Assembly: GCF_002999135.1 (NCBI RefSeq)
Contig: NZ_CP027229.1
Coordinates: forward strand, 2,138,501-2,202,500
Reading direction: 5' to 3'
From: Capnocytophaga sp. oral taxon 878
Lineage (GTDB): Bacteria; Bacteroidota; Bacteroidia; Flavobacteriales; Flavobacteriaceae
Length of the DNA: 64,000 bases
The notes below the pieces were generated by a model. It saw only the letters and a program-made list of their open reading frames with translations, made no database searches and was not told the DNA's origin. The stretch's first letter is position 1. The number at the start of each line of letters is the position of its first letter. The translations under genes were made by a program, and so were the position numbers. This document shows positions 53,346-61,888 of this stretch, in pieces.

Positions 53346-53654
53346 ATGCAAGAGGAGGATTGGGAAACTCTTAAAAAGCTAATTGCTAAATATACGAGAG
53401 CAAAAGAATTGCGCTTGGAAACTTCGGTTAACGATGAACTACAAATACAAGGAGATGATGCTGTAGATTTCCTTATGGAATATGTTGAAACATTTCGGGT
53501 AGATATGAGTAGTTTCTGTTTTGATGCGTATTTTTACAATGAAGGAGCGCTTTCATCTCTCTGGATTATGAAGCTATTAGGAATGGACAAAAAGAAGCAG
53601 CCTTTGTATATGAGCCAACTAATAGAAGGTATTGAACGGAAAAGCCTTAGGTAA
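53346..53654 (+). CDS. DUF1493 family protein
   Basis: 102 residues. ELRLETSVNDELQIQGDDAV and DFLMEYVETFRVDMSSFCFD match the DUF1493 pattern (GDDAxEFLxEFxxxFxVDxSxFxF). The family is acyl-carrier-like in size, but the Ser attachment motif is not obvious and its role is unknown. It stands alone, 50 nt after GH20. Confidence 0.75.
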   Translation: MQEEDWETLKKLIAKYTRAKELRLETSVNDELQIQGDDAVDFLMEYVETFRVDMSSFCFDAYFYNEGALSSLWIMKLLGMDKKKQPLYMSQLIEGIERKSLR

Positions 53655-53724
53655 GAGAGGTTTTGTAAATGAAGAAACAGCTACTGCTGCAAATTATAAT
53701 TTGTTAATTATTAATTGAAAATAT

Positions 53725-55107
53725 ATGGATTCAGTAAAAAGTTATATTAACGAAAACAAAGATCGCTTTATTGCTGAACTGATTGAACTGCTGAAAATGC
53801 CGTCAATCAGTGCTGATGCCGCCTACTCACAGGATGTGCTAAACACTGCCGATGCCGTGAAAACCGCTTTAGAAAAAGCAGGTTGCGACAAGGTGGAAAT
53901 ATGTGAAACCCCTGGATATCCGATAGTGTATGGGGAGAAAATAATAGACCCAAAACTGCCTACCGTTTTGGTATATGGACACTATGATGTGCAACCAGCT
54001 GACCCTATTGAATTATGGGAATCAGACCCTTTTGAGCCGGTAATTAAGAAAACTGACCTTCACCCTGATGGGGCTATTTTTGCTCGTGGTGCTTGTGATG
54101 ACAAAGGACAGATGTTTATGCACGTAAAAGCCCTTGAGTATATGGTGAAAAACAAGGTGTTGCCTTGTAATGTGAAGTTTATGATTGAGGGTGAAGAAGA
54201 AGTAGGATCGGAAAGCCTTACTTGGTTTGTGAAACGCAACCACGAAAAGCTGAAGAATGATATTATCTTGATTTCGGATACTGGTATGCTAGCTAATGAT
54301 ACGCCTTCAATTACTACGGGCTTACGCGGACTTAGCTATGTGGAGGTAGAGGTTACTAGCGCTAACAGAGACTTACACTCGGGATTATACGGAGGGGCTG
54401 TGGCAAACCCTATCAATGTGCTTACTAAGATGATTGCATCATTACACGATGAGAATAACCGCATAACTATACCTCACTTCTACGATAAAGTAGAAGAGCT
54501 TTCGAGAGAGGAACGCGATGAGATGGCTAAGGCTCCTTTTTCATTGGATGCTTATAAAAAGGCCTTGGATATTGATGAGGTATATGGTGAAACTGGTTAC
54601 AGCACTACTGAACGTGCCTCTATACGTCCGACCTTAGATGTAAATGGTATTTGGGGTGGTTATACTGGGCAAGGTGCTAAGACGGTAATCCCGAGCAAGG
54701 CTTTTGCTAAAATATCAATGCGATTGGTTCCTAACCAAGATAATAAAGAAATTACTGAACTTTTCACTAAACATTTTGAAAGTATAGCTCCTGCTGGAGT
54801 GCGTGTGAAGGTGACCCCTCACCATGGTGGACAGGGGTATGTAACTCCTACCAATACGGCTGCTTACCAAGCTGCTGTAAAGGCCTGCAAGGAAACTTTT
54901 GGCAAAGAGCCTATACCGGTGCGCTCGGGTGGTAGTATTCCTATTGTTGCTCTTTTTGAAGAGGAATTGGGTAGCAAATCTATCCTTTTAGGTTTTGGTT
55001 TGGATAGTGATGCTATACACTCGCCTAATGAGCATTATGGTATTTTCAATTTCTTGAAGGGTATTGAGACTATTCCGTGGTTCTACCATTATTTTACAAA
55101 AAAATAA
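53725..55107 (+). CDS. M20 family dipeptidase
   Basis: 460 residues. Metal ligands in VYGHYDVQPAD and FARGACDDKGQMFMHVKALE, catalytic Glu in MIEGEEEVGSESL, dimerisation domain (residues 200-320) and GGSIPIVALFEEELGSKSIL with late His (DAIHSPNEHYG). Zn-dependent dipeptidase like carnosinase/CNDP2. Cytoplasmic. Followed by a strong terminator. Confidence 0.93.
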   Translation: MDSVKSYINENKDRFIAELIELLKMPSISADAAYSQDVLNTADAVKTALEKAGCDKVEICETPGYPIVYGEKIIDPKLPTVLVYGHYDVQPADPIELWESDPFEPVIKKTDLHPDGAIFARGACDDKGQMFMHVKALEYMVKNKVLPCNVKFMIEGEEEVGSESLTWFVKRNHEKLKNDIILISDTGMLANDTPSITTGLRGLSYVEVEVTSANRDLHSGLYGGAVANPINVLTKMIASLHDENNRITIPHFYDKVEELSREERDEMAKAPFSLDAYKKALDIDEVYGETGYSTTERASIRPTLDVNGIWGGYTGQGAKTVIPSKAFAKISMRLVPNQDNKEITELFTKHFESIAPAGVRVKVTPHHGGQGYVTPTNTAAYQAAVKACKETFGKEPIPVRSGGSIPIVALFEEELGSKSILLGFGLDSDAIHSPNEHYGIFNFLKGIETIPWFYHYFTKK

Positions 55108-55125
55108 ACTGATTAACTGATATAA

Positions 55126-55173
55126 AAGAGGCTTTGGCAATGTTTTAGGGCATTGCTGAAGCCTCTTTTTTTA
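55126..55173 (+). terminator. Rho-independent terminator after the M20 peptidase
   Basis: AAGAGGCTTTGGCAATG / CATTGCTGAAGCCTCTT inverted repeat with a TTTTAGGG loop and T7. Confidence 0.85.
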
Positions 55174-55184
55174 TGATTGTTTTC

Positions 55185-55310
55185 TTTGAGCTATCCTTCG
55201 GGAGATATTTGGCTGGGTGTGACTATGCTTTGGGAGATACTCAGCTGTGCCAGCTTGCTAACTATCCTTCGTTTATAGTTCGTTTATCCTTCGTTATTCG
55301 TTCGTTCAGC
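55185..55310 (-). repeat. Dispersed mosaic repeat, copy h
   Basis: CTATCCTTCGGGAGATA, module 2 (GATACTCAGCTGTGCCAGC) and the core array at 55262-55306 (CTATCCTTCGTTTATAG...). It lies between the M20 terminator and the pigment operon promoter. Confidence 0.8.
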
Positions 55311-55410
55311 TTGTATGATAATTTTAAGGTGCTTTTTTTCTGTTTGGGTGTAAATAGATAGTTTGATAGAAAATTGCAATTGGCAAATTTGCTAATTGGC
55401 AAATTATTTG

Positions 55411-55418
55411 TACCTTTG
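55411..55418 (+). promoter_or_regulatory. -7 promoter element of the pigment operon
   Basis: TACCTTTG followed by CCCCTG, 34 nt before the ATG at 55445 (22 nt before an alternative ATG at 55433). Confidence 0.7.
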
Positions 55419-55444
55419 CCCCTGATAAACGTATGATTAAAACT

Positions 55445-55693
55445 ATGAGCAGACAGGAAATTATCAACCTTACTACCCGTATATTTGTAGAAGAATTTGA
55501 AGTAGATGGCAGTGTGATTGCCCCTGAGGCGAACTTTCGTGAGTCATTGGGATTGGATAGCCTTGATTATGTGGATTTGGTAGTAATGATTGAAGAGGAT
55601 TTTGGTGTGAAATTGGTGGAAGCTGATTTCAAGCCTATTATTACTTTTAATGATTTTTATACTACCTTAGAAAACAAAATAAATGCACAATAA
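55445..55693 (+). CDS. Acyl carrier protein of the dialkylresorcinol cluster
   Basis: 82 residues. MSRQEIINLTTRIFVEEFEV and the phosphopantetheine site LGLDSLDYVDLVVMIEEDFG (Ser in DSLD). It carries the growing acyl or polyene chain as a thioester. ATG at 55433 would add four residues. It overlaps the acyltransferase gene by 11 nt. Confidence 0.9.
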   Translation: MSRQEIINLTTRIFVEEFEVDGSVIAPEANFRESLGLDSLDYVDLVVMIEEDFGVKLVEADFKPIITFNDFYTTLENKINAQ

Positions 55694-56582
55694 GCCTGAA
55701 AACAATACCAAATGGCAAGGGAAATCAAAAGGTACGGTACTTGGTTACCGTATTTTTGTATTCCTAATGAAGCACTTGGGTATACGTGCTGCTTATAGCT
55801 TATTGGTGTTTGTGGCTTTTTATTATTTTCTTACCCAGTGGCGCTCTAATGCTTATATGTATTATTATTTTAAGGAACGCTTGGGGTATTCAGCAGTAAA
55901 ATCAGTAATTTCGCTGTATAGGAGTTATTTTACTTTTGGGCAAACTATTATTGATAAGATTGCTATTTTATCGGGATTAGAGGATAAATTCACTTATGAA
56001 TTTGATGGGGTGGAGTACTTGCAAGAGTTATTGAAAAATAGGCAAGGAGGGGTACTTATTTCGGCCCATATTGGTAATTTTGAGATTGCTGAACCTTTCT
56101 TTCGGAAGATAGACCTGAACTTTCAGATTAGTACTGTTACGGCTGATTTGGAGCATTCGGTTATTAAAGAGTATATTGAGAGTATATCTAAGCATAAGCC
56201 CTCACATCAGTTTATTTTCATTAAGGAAGATATGTCGCATATTTTTGAGATTAATGAATCTCTTTCTAATAATAAGATTATTTGCTTTACTGGAGATCGT
56301 TTTGTAGAGGGTATGCGGGCGCTAAAAGCTTCTCTTTTGGGAGCTGAATCTACTTTTCCTGCAGGGCCTTTCTTGTTGGCTTCGCGGCTGAGGGTACCTG
56401 TGCTTTTTGTGTATGTAATGAAGGAGAAGCATTTGCATTATCACCTTTATGCAAGGGTAGCAAAGGTGAAGGAGCGCAATGCGCAAGCCTTGCTTGAGGC
56501 TTATACTGAAAATATGGAGCAGATGCTACAGAAATATCCACTACAATGGTTTAACTATTTCAACTTTTGGGATGAACAATGA
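55683..56582 (+). CDS. HtrB/LPLAT-like acyltransferase of the pigment cluster
   Basis: 299 residues. One N-terminal membrane segment (AYSLLVFVAFYYFLTQW), the acyltransferase block LISAHIGNFEIAEPFF (HxxxxE type) and FTGDRFVEGMRALKASLLGA, FPAGPFLLASRLRVPVLFVY. It resembles lipid A lauroyl acyltransferases, a family regularly found in aryl polyene and flexirubin clusters where it is thought to esterify or anchor the pigment. Overlaps of 11 and 4 nt with its neighbours. Confidence 0.85.
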   Translation: MHNKPENNTKWQGKSKGTVLGYRIFVFLMKHLGIRAAYSLLVFVAFYYFLTQWRSNAYMYYYFKERLGYSAVKSVISLYRSYFTFGQTIIDKIAILSGLEDKFTYEFDGVEYLQELLKNRQGGVLISAHIGNFEIAEPFFRKIDLNFQISTVTADLEHSVIKEYIESISKHKPSHQFIFIKEDMSHIFEINESLSNNKIICFTGDRFVEGMRALKASLLGAESTFPAGPFLLASRLRVPVLFVYVMKEKHLHYHLYARVAKVKERNAQALLEAYTENMEQMLQKYPLQWFNYFNFWDEQ

Positions 56583-57469
56583 AACGCGTATTAGTAGTAT
56601 ATTACACCCAATCGGGGCAACTCAAAGAGATTATCGATAGTGTACTATCCCCACTCACGGAGGTAACTATCGACTTTTTGCCTATTGATACTGCTACTCC
56701 TTTTCCATTTCCGTGGACAGACGATACATTCTTTGACGCTTTCCCTGAGTCCTACTTGCAAATTCCCCAACCTCTACAACCTTTTAACCTCCCCCATACC
56801 GATTACGATTTAGTGATTTTGGGCTACCAAGTGTGGTATCTCTCGCCCTCTATCCCTTTGAGTTCTTTTTTGCAACAGCCTGAAGCTAAAAAACTGCTGA
56901 ATGGTAAGCCTGTCATTACCATTTCGGGCACTCGCAATATGTGGGTAATGGCACACCAGAAAGTAAAAAAACTCTTAAGTGACTGTGGGGCGCACTTAGT
57001 GGGAAATATCGCCCTTACCGATAGGCACCACAATCATATCAGTGTGATTACCATTGTGCAATGGCTCTTTTCGGGCGATAAGAACAAACGCTATCTGGGG
57101 GTGTTCCCCAAAGCAGGTGTCGCCGATAAAGATATACAAGGCGCGAGTGTGTATGGTACGCTCATTGTCCCTCACCTGCAAACCGGTGATTACACAGGAT
57201 TACAACAAGCAATAGTAGCCCACGGAGGCGTGCATTACAAGCGTTTTCTCCTTTCGGCAGAGAAGAAAGGTAACCGCCTTTTCGGTATCTGGGCAAAGAT
57301 GATTTACGGCAGTAAGAAACGTAAATTCCTGCTAAAATGCTTCCGTATCTATCTGTATATCGCTATCTGGGTACTGATGCCCATCGTATGGTTGCTATAC
57401 TGGCTCACTTATCCTCTGTTCTTTTGGAAAGTAGAGAGGGATAAGAAAAAGTTTACAATTGATAATTAA
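56579..57469 (+). CDS. darA: Dialkylresorcinol-forming enzyme DarA
   Basis: 296 residues. Flavodoxin-like N-terminal fold (MKRVLVVYYTQSGQLKEIID with the phosphate-binding TQSGQ loop; LVILGYQVWYLSPSIPLSSF) and a C-terminal membrane segment (FRIYLYIAIWVLMPIVWLLY). It matches DarA, which works with ketosynthase DarB; DarA is thought to aromatise the cyclohexanedione to the resorcinol ring. Normally darB follows directly; here an HNH gene and a small ORF lie between. Confidence 0.82.
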   Translation: MKRVLVVYYTQSGQLKEIIDSVLSPLTEVTIDFLPIDTATPFPFPWTDDTFFDAFPESYLQIPQPLQPFNLPHTDYDLVILGYQVWYLSPSIPLSSFLQQPEAKKLLNGKPVITISGTRNMWVMAHQKVKKLLSDCGAHLVGNIALTDRHHNHISVITIVQWLFSGDKNKRYLGVFPKAGVADKDIQGASVYGTLIVPHLQTGDYTGLQQAIVAHGGVHYKRFLLSAEKKGNRLFGIWAKMIYGSKKRKFLLKCFRIYLYIAIWVLMPIVWLLYWLTYPLFFWKVERDKKKFTIDN

Positions 57470-58184
57470 AGGATATAAAAATATAGAATTTGAAAATGAG
57501 TTTAAGGCCTTTATGGAAAAAGAAGGGTTGAAAGATAATACTCGTAGAAATTATATTAGCTGGTTACGATTTATAGCCAAAGAGGAATTCAGTATTAGTA
57601 GAGATTTAGTTGATAATGATACTATTATAAATCATCTTGAAAAGAATAAATCGAAGAGAAGTATATATCTAAATGAAAACAATAATGATTATTCTGACTT
57701 TAAAGCTGCTCTCAATAAGTACAGAAAGTTTATTGCTGAGAAATCTGATTTAATTGATGATATAGAAACAATTATAAAAGATGAAATTATTCCTAAAACA
57801 GAGAAAGAGCAATTAATATCTGCAAGAATAGGACAAGGAAATTATAGAAATAAATTAATAAATCTTTGGAAGAAATGTGCTATTTCTAAATGTGAAATGA
57901 CAGAATTATTAATCGCATCACATATAAAACCTTGGAGTAAATCTACTAATATAGAAAAGTTAGACCCTTATAATGGACTCTTGCTATTACCTAACTACGA
58001 CAAATTATTTGACAAAGGACTTATTTCTTTTGAAGATAATGGCAAAATAATTATTTCTCCTCTTATAAAAGAAGAAGAGTATAAAGTTTTAGGTATTAGT
58101 CCTAATGATAAACTCTTTAAGGTTTATGATGAAAACAAACCTTATTTAGAAGAACATAGAAGAATAGTATTTCATCAGGAATAA
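57459..58184 (+). CDS. HNH endonuclease with SAM-like N-terminal domain
   Basis: 241 residues. Residues 8-80 look like a phage-integrase SAM-like helical domain (KEGLKDNTRRNYISWLRFIA). The C-terminal part is an HNH_2 domain: QGNYRNKLINLWKKCAISKC, LLIASHIKPWSKSTN, LDPYNGLLLLPNYDKLFDKG, ISFEDNGK. It is a stand-alone DNase of restriction or mobile type. The start is either TTG 57459 (overlapping darA by 11 nt) or ATG 57510; the domain begins before the ATG. It is AT-rich compared with darA and darB, suggesting insertion into the operon. Confidence 0.8.
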   Translation: MIIKGYKNIEFENEFKAFMEKEGLKDNTRRNYISWLRFIAKEEFSISRDLVDNDTIINHLEKNKSKRSIYLNENNNDYSDFKAALNKYRKFIAEKSDLIDDIETIIKDEIIPKTEKEQLISARIGQGNYRNKLINLWKKCAISKCEMTELLIASHIKPWSKSTNIEKLDPYNGLLLLPNYDKLFDKGLISFEDNGKIIISPLIKEEEYKVLGISPNDKLFKVYDENKPYLEEHRRIVFHQE

Positions 58185-58226
58185 TATAGTCTATTTTTGA
58201 TAAACATATACAAAGAAAATAATAAA

Positions 58227-58466
58227 ATGGAACAACAAGATATATCTAAAAAGAACAATATTCTACAAATAGAACCACACGACAACAATCTACTAACAGT
58301 TGATATGCTACTGAACGGTTACGAGAAGTATGGTATTGGATGTCTACAACAAACAATGAACGGGCTCTTGGCAGCGAGAAGTTCAAAAGAATTTATGAAT
58401 TCTTTAACCGAAGAAGAAAGAGGAGAGTATGTAAGAAAGCAAGCCGAGAGATTAGGATTCTTGTAG
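58227..58466 (+). CDS. Small unknown ORF paired with the HNH gene
   Basis: 79 residues, acidic with a C-terminal amphipathic helix (SLTEEERGEYVRKQAERLGF). No signal or TM segment. Same AT-rich composition and strand as the HNH gene and 42 nt after it, so probably inserted with it. Could be a regulator or antitoxin-like partner; not recognised. Start ATG 58227. Confidence 0.5.
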   Translation: MEQQDISKKNNILQIEPHDNNLLTVDMLLNGYEKYGIGCLQQTMNGLLAARSSKEFMNSLTEEERGEYVRKQAERLGFL

Positions 58467-58524
58467 TAGTTGTTTTTCAATAACAAACTGTTGCCTATTA
58501 CTTATTACCTTTTACCTGAATAAT

Positions 58525-59652
58525 ATGAATGTCTATATAACAAAAGTAAGTAAATATTTACCTAACAATCCCATTGGCAACGAGCAAATGGAGACTTTCT
58601 TAGGTCTCATAAACCAAAATGCCTCTAAAGCGCGACGCCTTGTGCTACGCAACAATGGTATTCTCACGCGTTACTATGCCCTTGACGAGCAAGGTAACCC
58701 TACTCATAACAATGCCCAGCTTACGGCTTTGGCAATACAAAAGCTATTGGACGGCGAAGTGCCTTGGGATACTATTGAGGTGCTCTCTTGCGGTACCTCT
58801 ACCCCCGATGTGCTCTTGCCCTCGCACACCTCTATGGTACACGGCATTTTGGGCGGACACTCAGTAGAACTGAATGCCTCTTCAGGGGTGTGTAACTCAG
58901 GAATGAATGCCCTCAAATTTGGCTATTTATCAGTAAAGGCGGGCAATAGTGTGAATGCAGTATGCACGGGCTCTGAACGTGTATCGGCGTGGTTGCGTGC
59001 TGATAAATACGAAAACGAAGTACAACTCTTAGCCGAATTAGAAGCACACCCTGCGATTGCCTTTAAAAAAGATTTCTTGCGCTTTATGCTCTCCGATGGA
59101 GCAGGGGCTTTTCTGTTAGAAAACAAACCGCGTGAAGGCGCTTTGCAAATAGAATGGATGGATGCTTATTCGTATGCTCACGAGCTCGAAGCGTGTATGT
59201 ATGCCGGTGGCGACAAACTCCCCGATGGCAGCCTCAAAGCTTGGAGCGAATACCCTGCCGAAGCGTGGCTTAGTGAATCTATTTTTGCTATCAAGCAAGA
59301 TGTGAAGCTGCTCAATGAGAATATTTTACTAAAAGGAGCTGAAAGTATGCGTGCTACCTTAGATAAACACCAACTATCAGCAGATGATATTACTTATTTC
59401 TTGCCACATATCTCGTCTTGTTATTTCAAAGAACGCCTATATGAAGCCCTCAAAACAGTAGGTATCGACCTTCCGTTAGAACGCTGGTTTATCAACCTCC
59501 CTGAAGTAGGCAATGTAGGCTCTGCCTCTGCTTACTTGATGTTAGAAGCCTTAATGCATTCAGGCAAACTCAAAACCGGCGATACGGTGTTGCTATCAGT
59601 GCCCGAGAGCGGTCGTTTTTCATACTCCTATGCTTTCTTAAAAGCAGTATAA
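58525..59652 (+). CDS. darB: KAS III-like ketosynthase DarB
   Basis: 375 residues. Thiolase fold with NASSGVCNSGMNALKFGYLS carrying the active Cys, LSDGAGAFLLENKPREGALQ, His in FLPHISSCYFKERLYEALKT, and PEVGNVGSASAYLMLEAL with Asn. This is a DarB-type ketosynthase that joins two acyl-ACP chains to a cyclohexanedione on the way to dialkylresorcinol. Only 2 nt separate it from the next gene. Confidence 0.85.
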   Translation: MNVYITKVSKYLPNNPIGNEQMETFLGLINQNASKARRLVLRNNGILTRYYALDEQGNPTHNNAQLTALAIQKLLDGEVPWDTIEVLSCGTSTPDVLLPSHTSMVHGILGGHSVELNASSGVCNSGMNALKFGYLSVKAGNSVNAVCTGSERVSAWLRADKYENEVQLLAELEAHPAIAFKKDFLRFMLSDGAGAFLLENKPREGALQIEWMDAYSYAHELEACMYAGGDKLPDGSLKAWSEYPAEAWLSESIFAIKQDVKLLNENILLKGAESMRATLDKHQLSADDITYFLPHISSCYFKERLYEALKTVGIDLPLERWFINLPEVGNVGSASAYLMLEALMHSGKLKTGDTVLLSVPESGRFSYSYAFLKAV

Positions 59653-59654
59653 TC

Positions 59655-60092
59655 ATGATTTTACCTATTACTGATAGAAATAATATCCTAAACCTTATCC
59701 CTCAGCGCGATCCCATTATAATGGTAGATACGCTTTGGGAGTATACTCCCTCAACAGGGGTGATAGGGCTTACCATTGCCTCTAATAACCTCTTTGTACA
59801 GCAAGAGACATTCTTAGAAAGCGGACTCATAGAGCACATTGCCCAAAGTATTGCCTTGCACAAAGGCTACAGCTACTATCTCAGTGGCAAACCTGCCCCT
59901 ATGGGTTATATAGGAGCTATCAAAAAGATAGAAATTTCTGCCTTACCTAAAGTAGGTAGCGCCCTGCGCACTCACCTCTCTATTGTACAAGAGTTTATGG
60001 ATGTTACCCTCGTAGCCCTTCAAACCTTTGTTGGTGATACCCTTATCGCTCAAGGCGAAATGAAAACCGTCTTAGCTCCCACTAATTCCTAA
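59655..60092 (+). CDS. FabZ-like hotdog dehydratase 1 of the pigment cluster
   Basis: 145 residues. ILNLIPQRDPIIMVDTLWEY (FabZ pattern LPHRxPFLxVD, but Gln replaces the usual His) and ESGLIEHIAQSIALHKGYSY with Glu-His. It is a 3-hydroxyacyl-ACP dehydratase-like protein of the ApeI/ApeP kind. Six bases separate it from a second hotdog gene. Confidence 0.85.
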   Translation: MILPITDRNNILNLIPQRDPIIMVDTLWEYTPSTGVIGLTIASNNLFVQQETFLESGLIEHIAQSIALHKGYSYYLSGKPAPMGYIGAIKKIEISALPKVGSALRTHLSIVQEFMDVTLVALQTFVGDTLIAQGEMKTVLAPTNS

Positions 60093-60098
60093 TTCCTT

Positions 60099-60527
60099 AT
60101 GAACATCCACCAATATCTTCCTCATCGGCCTCCTATGCAAATGGTTGATACTGTTATCAATATCAGTAACACACAAGTAGTAACCGAATTTCTAATAAAA
60201 CCCAGCTGTATCTTTACTGAAAATAACCTCCTTGCCGAAATAGGTCTTATTGAAAATATGGCTCAGACCTGTTCTGCCATTGTAGGTCAATTCTTAGTCA
60301 GTGAAAACAACAATAACAAGCTCATAGGATACCTCAGTACTATCAAAGAAGCCCAAATCTTCTCCCTCCCATCAATACAACAAACCGTACGTACCGAGGC
60401 TCAACTACTTTCTCGCCTTGATACCGATGCCTTTTACCTCTGTGCCCTACAATGCCAATCCTTCTGCAACCATACCCTTTTAGCTACCGCTCAAATGAAT
60501 TTAGTTATTTCCATCTATCAAAAATGA
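60099..60527 (+). CDS. FabZ-like hotdog dehydratase 2 of the pigment cluster
   Basis: 142 residues. It has the canonical YLPHRPPMQMVDTVINI with the catalytic His and AEIGLIENMAQTCSAIVGQF. It is closer to the FabZ consensus at the first motif than the preceding gene, but has Asn where that gene has His after GLIE. The two may form a heterodimer. Its stop overlaps the next ATG (ATGA). Confidence 0.85.
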   Translation: MNIHQYLPHRPPMQMVDTVINISNTQVVTEFLIKPSCIFTENNLLAEIGLIENMAQTCSAIVGQFLVSENNNNKLIGYLSTIKEAQIFSLPSIQQTVRTEAQLLSRLDTDAFYLCALQCQSFCNHTLLATAQMNLVISIYQK

Positions 60528-60916
60528 AAGAAACAGAAGTCCCTCAAGAATCAGGAGCCTTACGTAATATCAAAGAAGTATGTTACGTAACCGATAGCCA
60601 AGGCAACTACACCACCCAGCTAAGCTCCGGATGGGAAGTGAAAAACATAGCCCTACAAGCCTCATTACAACACCTCCAAGAGCAAATCGACCAAGCCAAA
60701 GCCGATGTTATTGCTGGCCGTAAAAGCCCCATCGTTTACTATATGCTCCTCAACCGTATGGATTGGACAGTCCTTGCTAGTGCTATGCACCGTTGGCAAT
60801 GGATCATAAAACGCCATTCCAAACCCTCTGTATTCAAAAAACTATCCGCAAAAACCCTACAACAATACGCCACCATCTTCGGAATCTCTGTTGAAGAACT
60901 ATGCAACATCAACTAA
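60524..60916 (+). CDS. Accessory protein of the pigment cluster
   Basis: 130 residues, soluble. Central helical region with QIDQAKADVIAGRKSPIVYY, MLLNRMDWTVLASAMHRWQW and a C-terminal FKKLSAKTLQQYATIFGISV that looks like a helix-turn-helix end. Small proteins of this type occur in flexirubin clusters; function unknown. Start by ATGA overlap with the hotdog gene. Last gene of the operon. Confidence 0.7.
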   Translation: MKETEVPQESGALRNIKEVCYVTDSQGNYTTQLSSGWEVKNIALQASLQHLQEQIDQAKADVIAGRKSPIVYYMLLNRMDWTVLASAMHRWQWIIKRHSKPSVFKKLSAKTLQQYATIFGISVEELCNIN

Positions 60917-61018
60917 TCCACACCGCTAAAATCCAACTATTTACACAATCACACAAATACCTGTCTCATCACAACACACACTTGTAACCCTCTAAGTTAC
61001 TAATCCCCTAACAATCAA

Positions 61019-61062
61019 ACAAAGGAGGTAACACAATGCCCACATTGTGCTACCTCCTTTGT
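61019..61062. terminator. Large hairpin between convergent operons
   Basis: ACAAAGGAGGTAACACAATG / CATTGTGCTACCTCCTTTGT form an almost perfect 19-20-bp inverted repeat between the pigment operon and the nitroreductase gene. No long T run follows. It is most likely a bidirectional terminator. Confidence 0.6.
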
Positions 61063-61081
61063 CTTATCATTAAATATCCTT

Positions 61082-61684
61082 TTATAACGAAAACTCCTTC
61101 ACCACCTCTTCCTGCGGCAAACGCGTTTTAGCCTTCAAATGAAGCTGATTCCCATCCTCCTCATCTCTATAACCTATTGCCACCGCAAAAAGCGTTGTGT
61201 AATGCCTGTCTCCCAGTATCTTATCATATTCCACCTGCTGGATACCCTCCATAGCAGTACTATCAATACCCATCGAGGCACAAGCACTCAAAAACACCCC
61301 AAGCGCAATATATACCTGATTGTTCAACCATGAGTACAACGCCACATCTCCCCTACTCTTAAGCCTTTGCTGATAAAAGTCAATAGCATAAGGACTCGTA
61401 GCCCTGCCCAATTTCTCCTCAAAATAAGGCATATCACTATTAGCCATAAATATCACCAAATGGCTCGCTTTCAGTATCTTCTCCTCATTAGCCATCGACA
61501 CCTTCGCAAAAGCCTCCTTAGTAGCCTCATCACTCACAAAAACAAACTGCCAAGGCTGCGAATTAATCGACGACGGAGCCAGGCGTAATATCTCCTTCAA
61601 TTTCTCAATATCAGCCTCAGCTACCCCTTTACCACTGTATTTCTTAGTCGTATAGCGCGTTTGCGCCAAATTTAAAAAGTCCAT
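61082..61684 (-). CDS. NAD(P)H-dependent nitroreductase (NfsB-like)
   Basis: 200 residues. [20 protein letters not shown] with FMN-phosphate-binding Arg, [20 protein letters not shown] (the SSxNxQPW motif), and [20 protein letters not shown] and [11 protein letters not shown]. Flavin enzyme that reduces nitro compounds or quinones in the cytoplasm. Start at ATG 61684 matches the family; ATG 61693 is also possible. Confidence 0.92.
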   Translation of the reverse strand: MDFLNLAQTRYTTKKYSGKGVAEADIEKLKEILRLAPSSINSQPWQFVFVSDEATKEAFAKVSMANEEKILKASHLVIFMANSDMPYFEEKLGRATSPYAIDFYQQRLKSRGDVALYSWLNNQVYIALGVFLSACASMGIDSTAMEGIQQVEYDKILGDRHYTTLFAVAIGYRDEEDGNQLHLKAKTRLPQEEVVKEFSL

Positions 61685-61756
61685 AATATACATTTTTTTA
61701 CGGCAAAGACAACAATAATACCACCATTACCATTATCAATCACCAGTTATCCATTA

Positions 61757-61795
61757 AAAAAGAGCTTCCCAATCTCTCAGGAAGCTCTCTTTTTG
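61757..61795 (-). terminator. Terminator of tRNA-Gln
   Basis: On the minus strand AGAGCTTCC / GGAAGCTCT with a TGAGAGATT loop and T6, directly after the tRNA. Confidence 0.8.
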
Positions 61796-61866
61796 TTGGT
61801 CTACTAGGACTCGAACCTAGAATAACAGAACCAAAATCTGCTGTGTTACCATTACACCATAGACCA
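61796..61866 (-). tRNA. tRNA-Gln (TTG)
   Basis: Minus strand: acceptor TGGTCTA / TAGACCA, D arm with GGTGTAATGGTAACAC, anticodon loop TTTTGGT (anticodon TTG) on stem GCAGA / TCTGT, T arm CTAGG-TTCGAGT-CCTAG, discriminator A. CCA not encoded. 71 nt. Confidence 0.95.
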
Positions 61867-61888
61867 ATCATACCTCATTTTTGCGGTG

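Noticed and set aside
55173-55361. 62-residue open frame on the plus strand
   Set aside because: It runs from the terminator T-run through repeat copy h; the similar frame at 46181-46369 comes from module 2 of copy f. The likeness (TQLCQLANY / TQLRQLADY) reflects repeat DNA, not protein conservation.
61019-61062. Riboswitch or small RNA
   Set aside because: A simple long hairpin between convergent operons is more easily explained as a terminator; no conserved aptamer motif was recognised.
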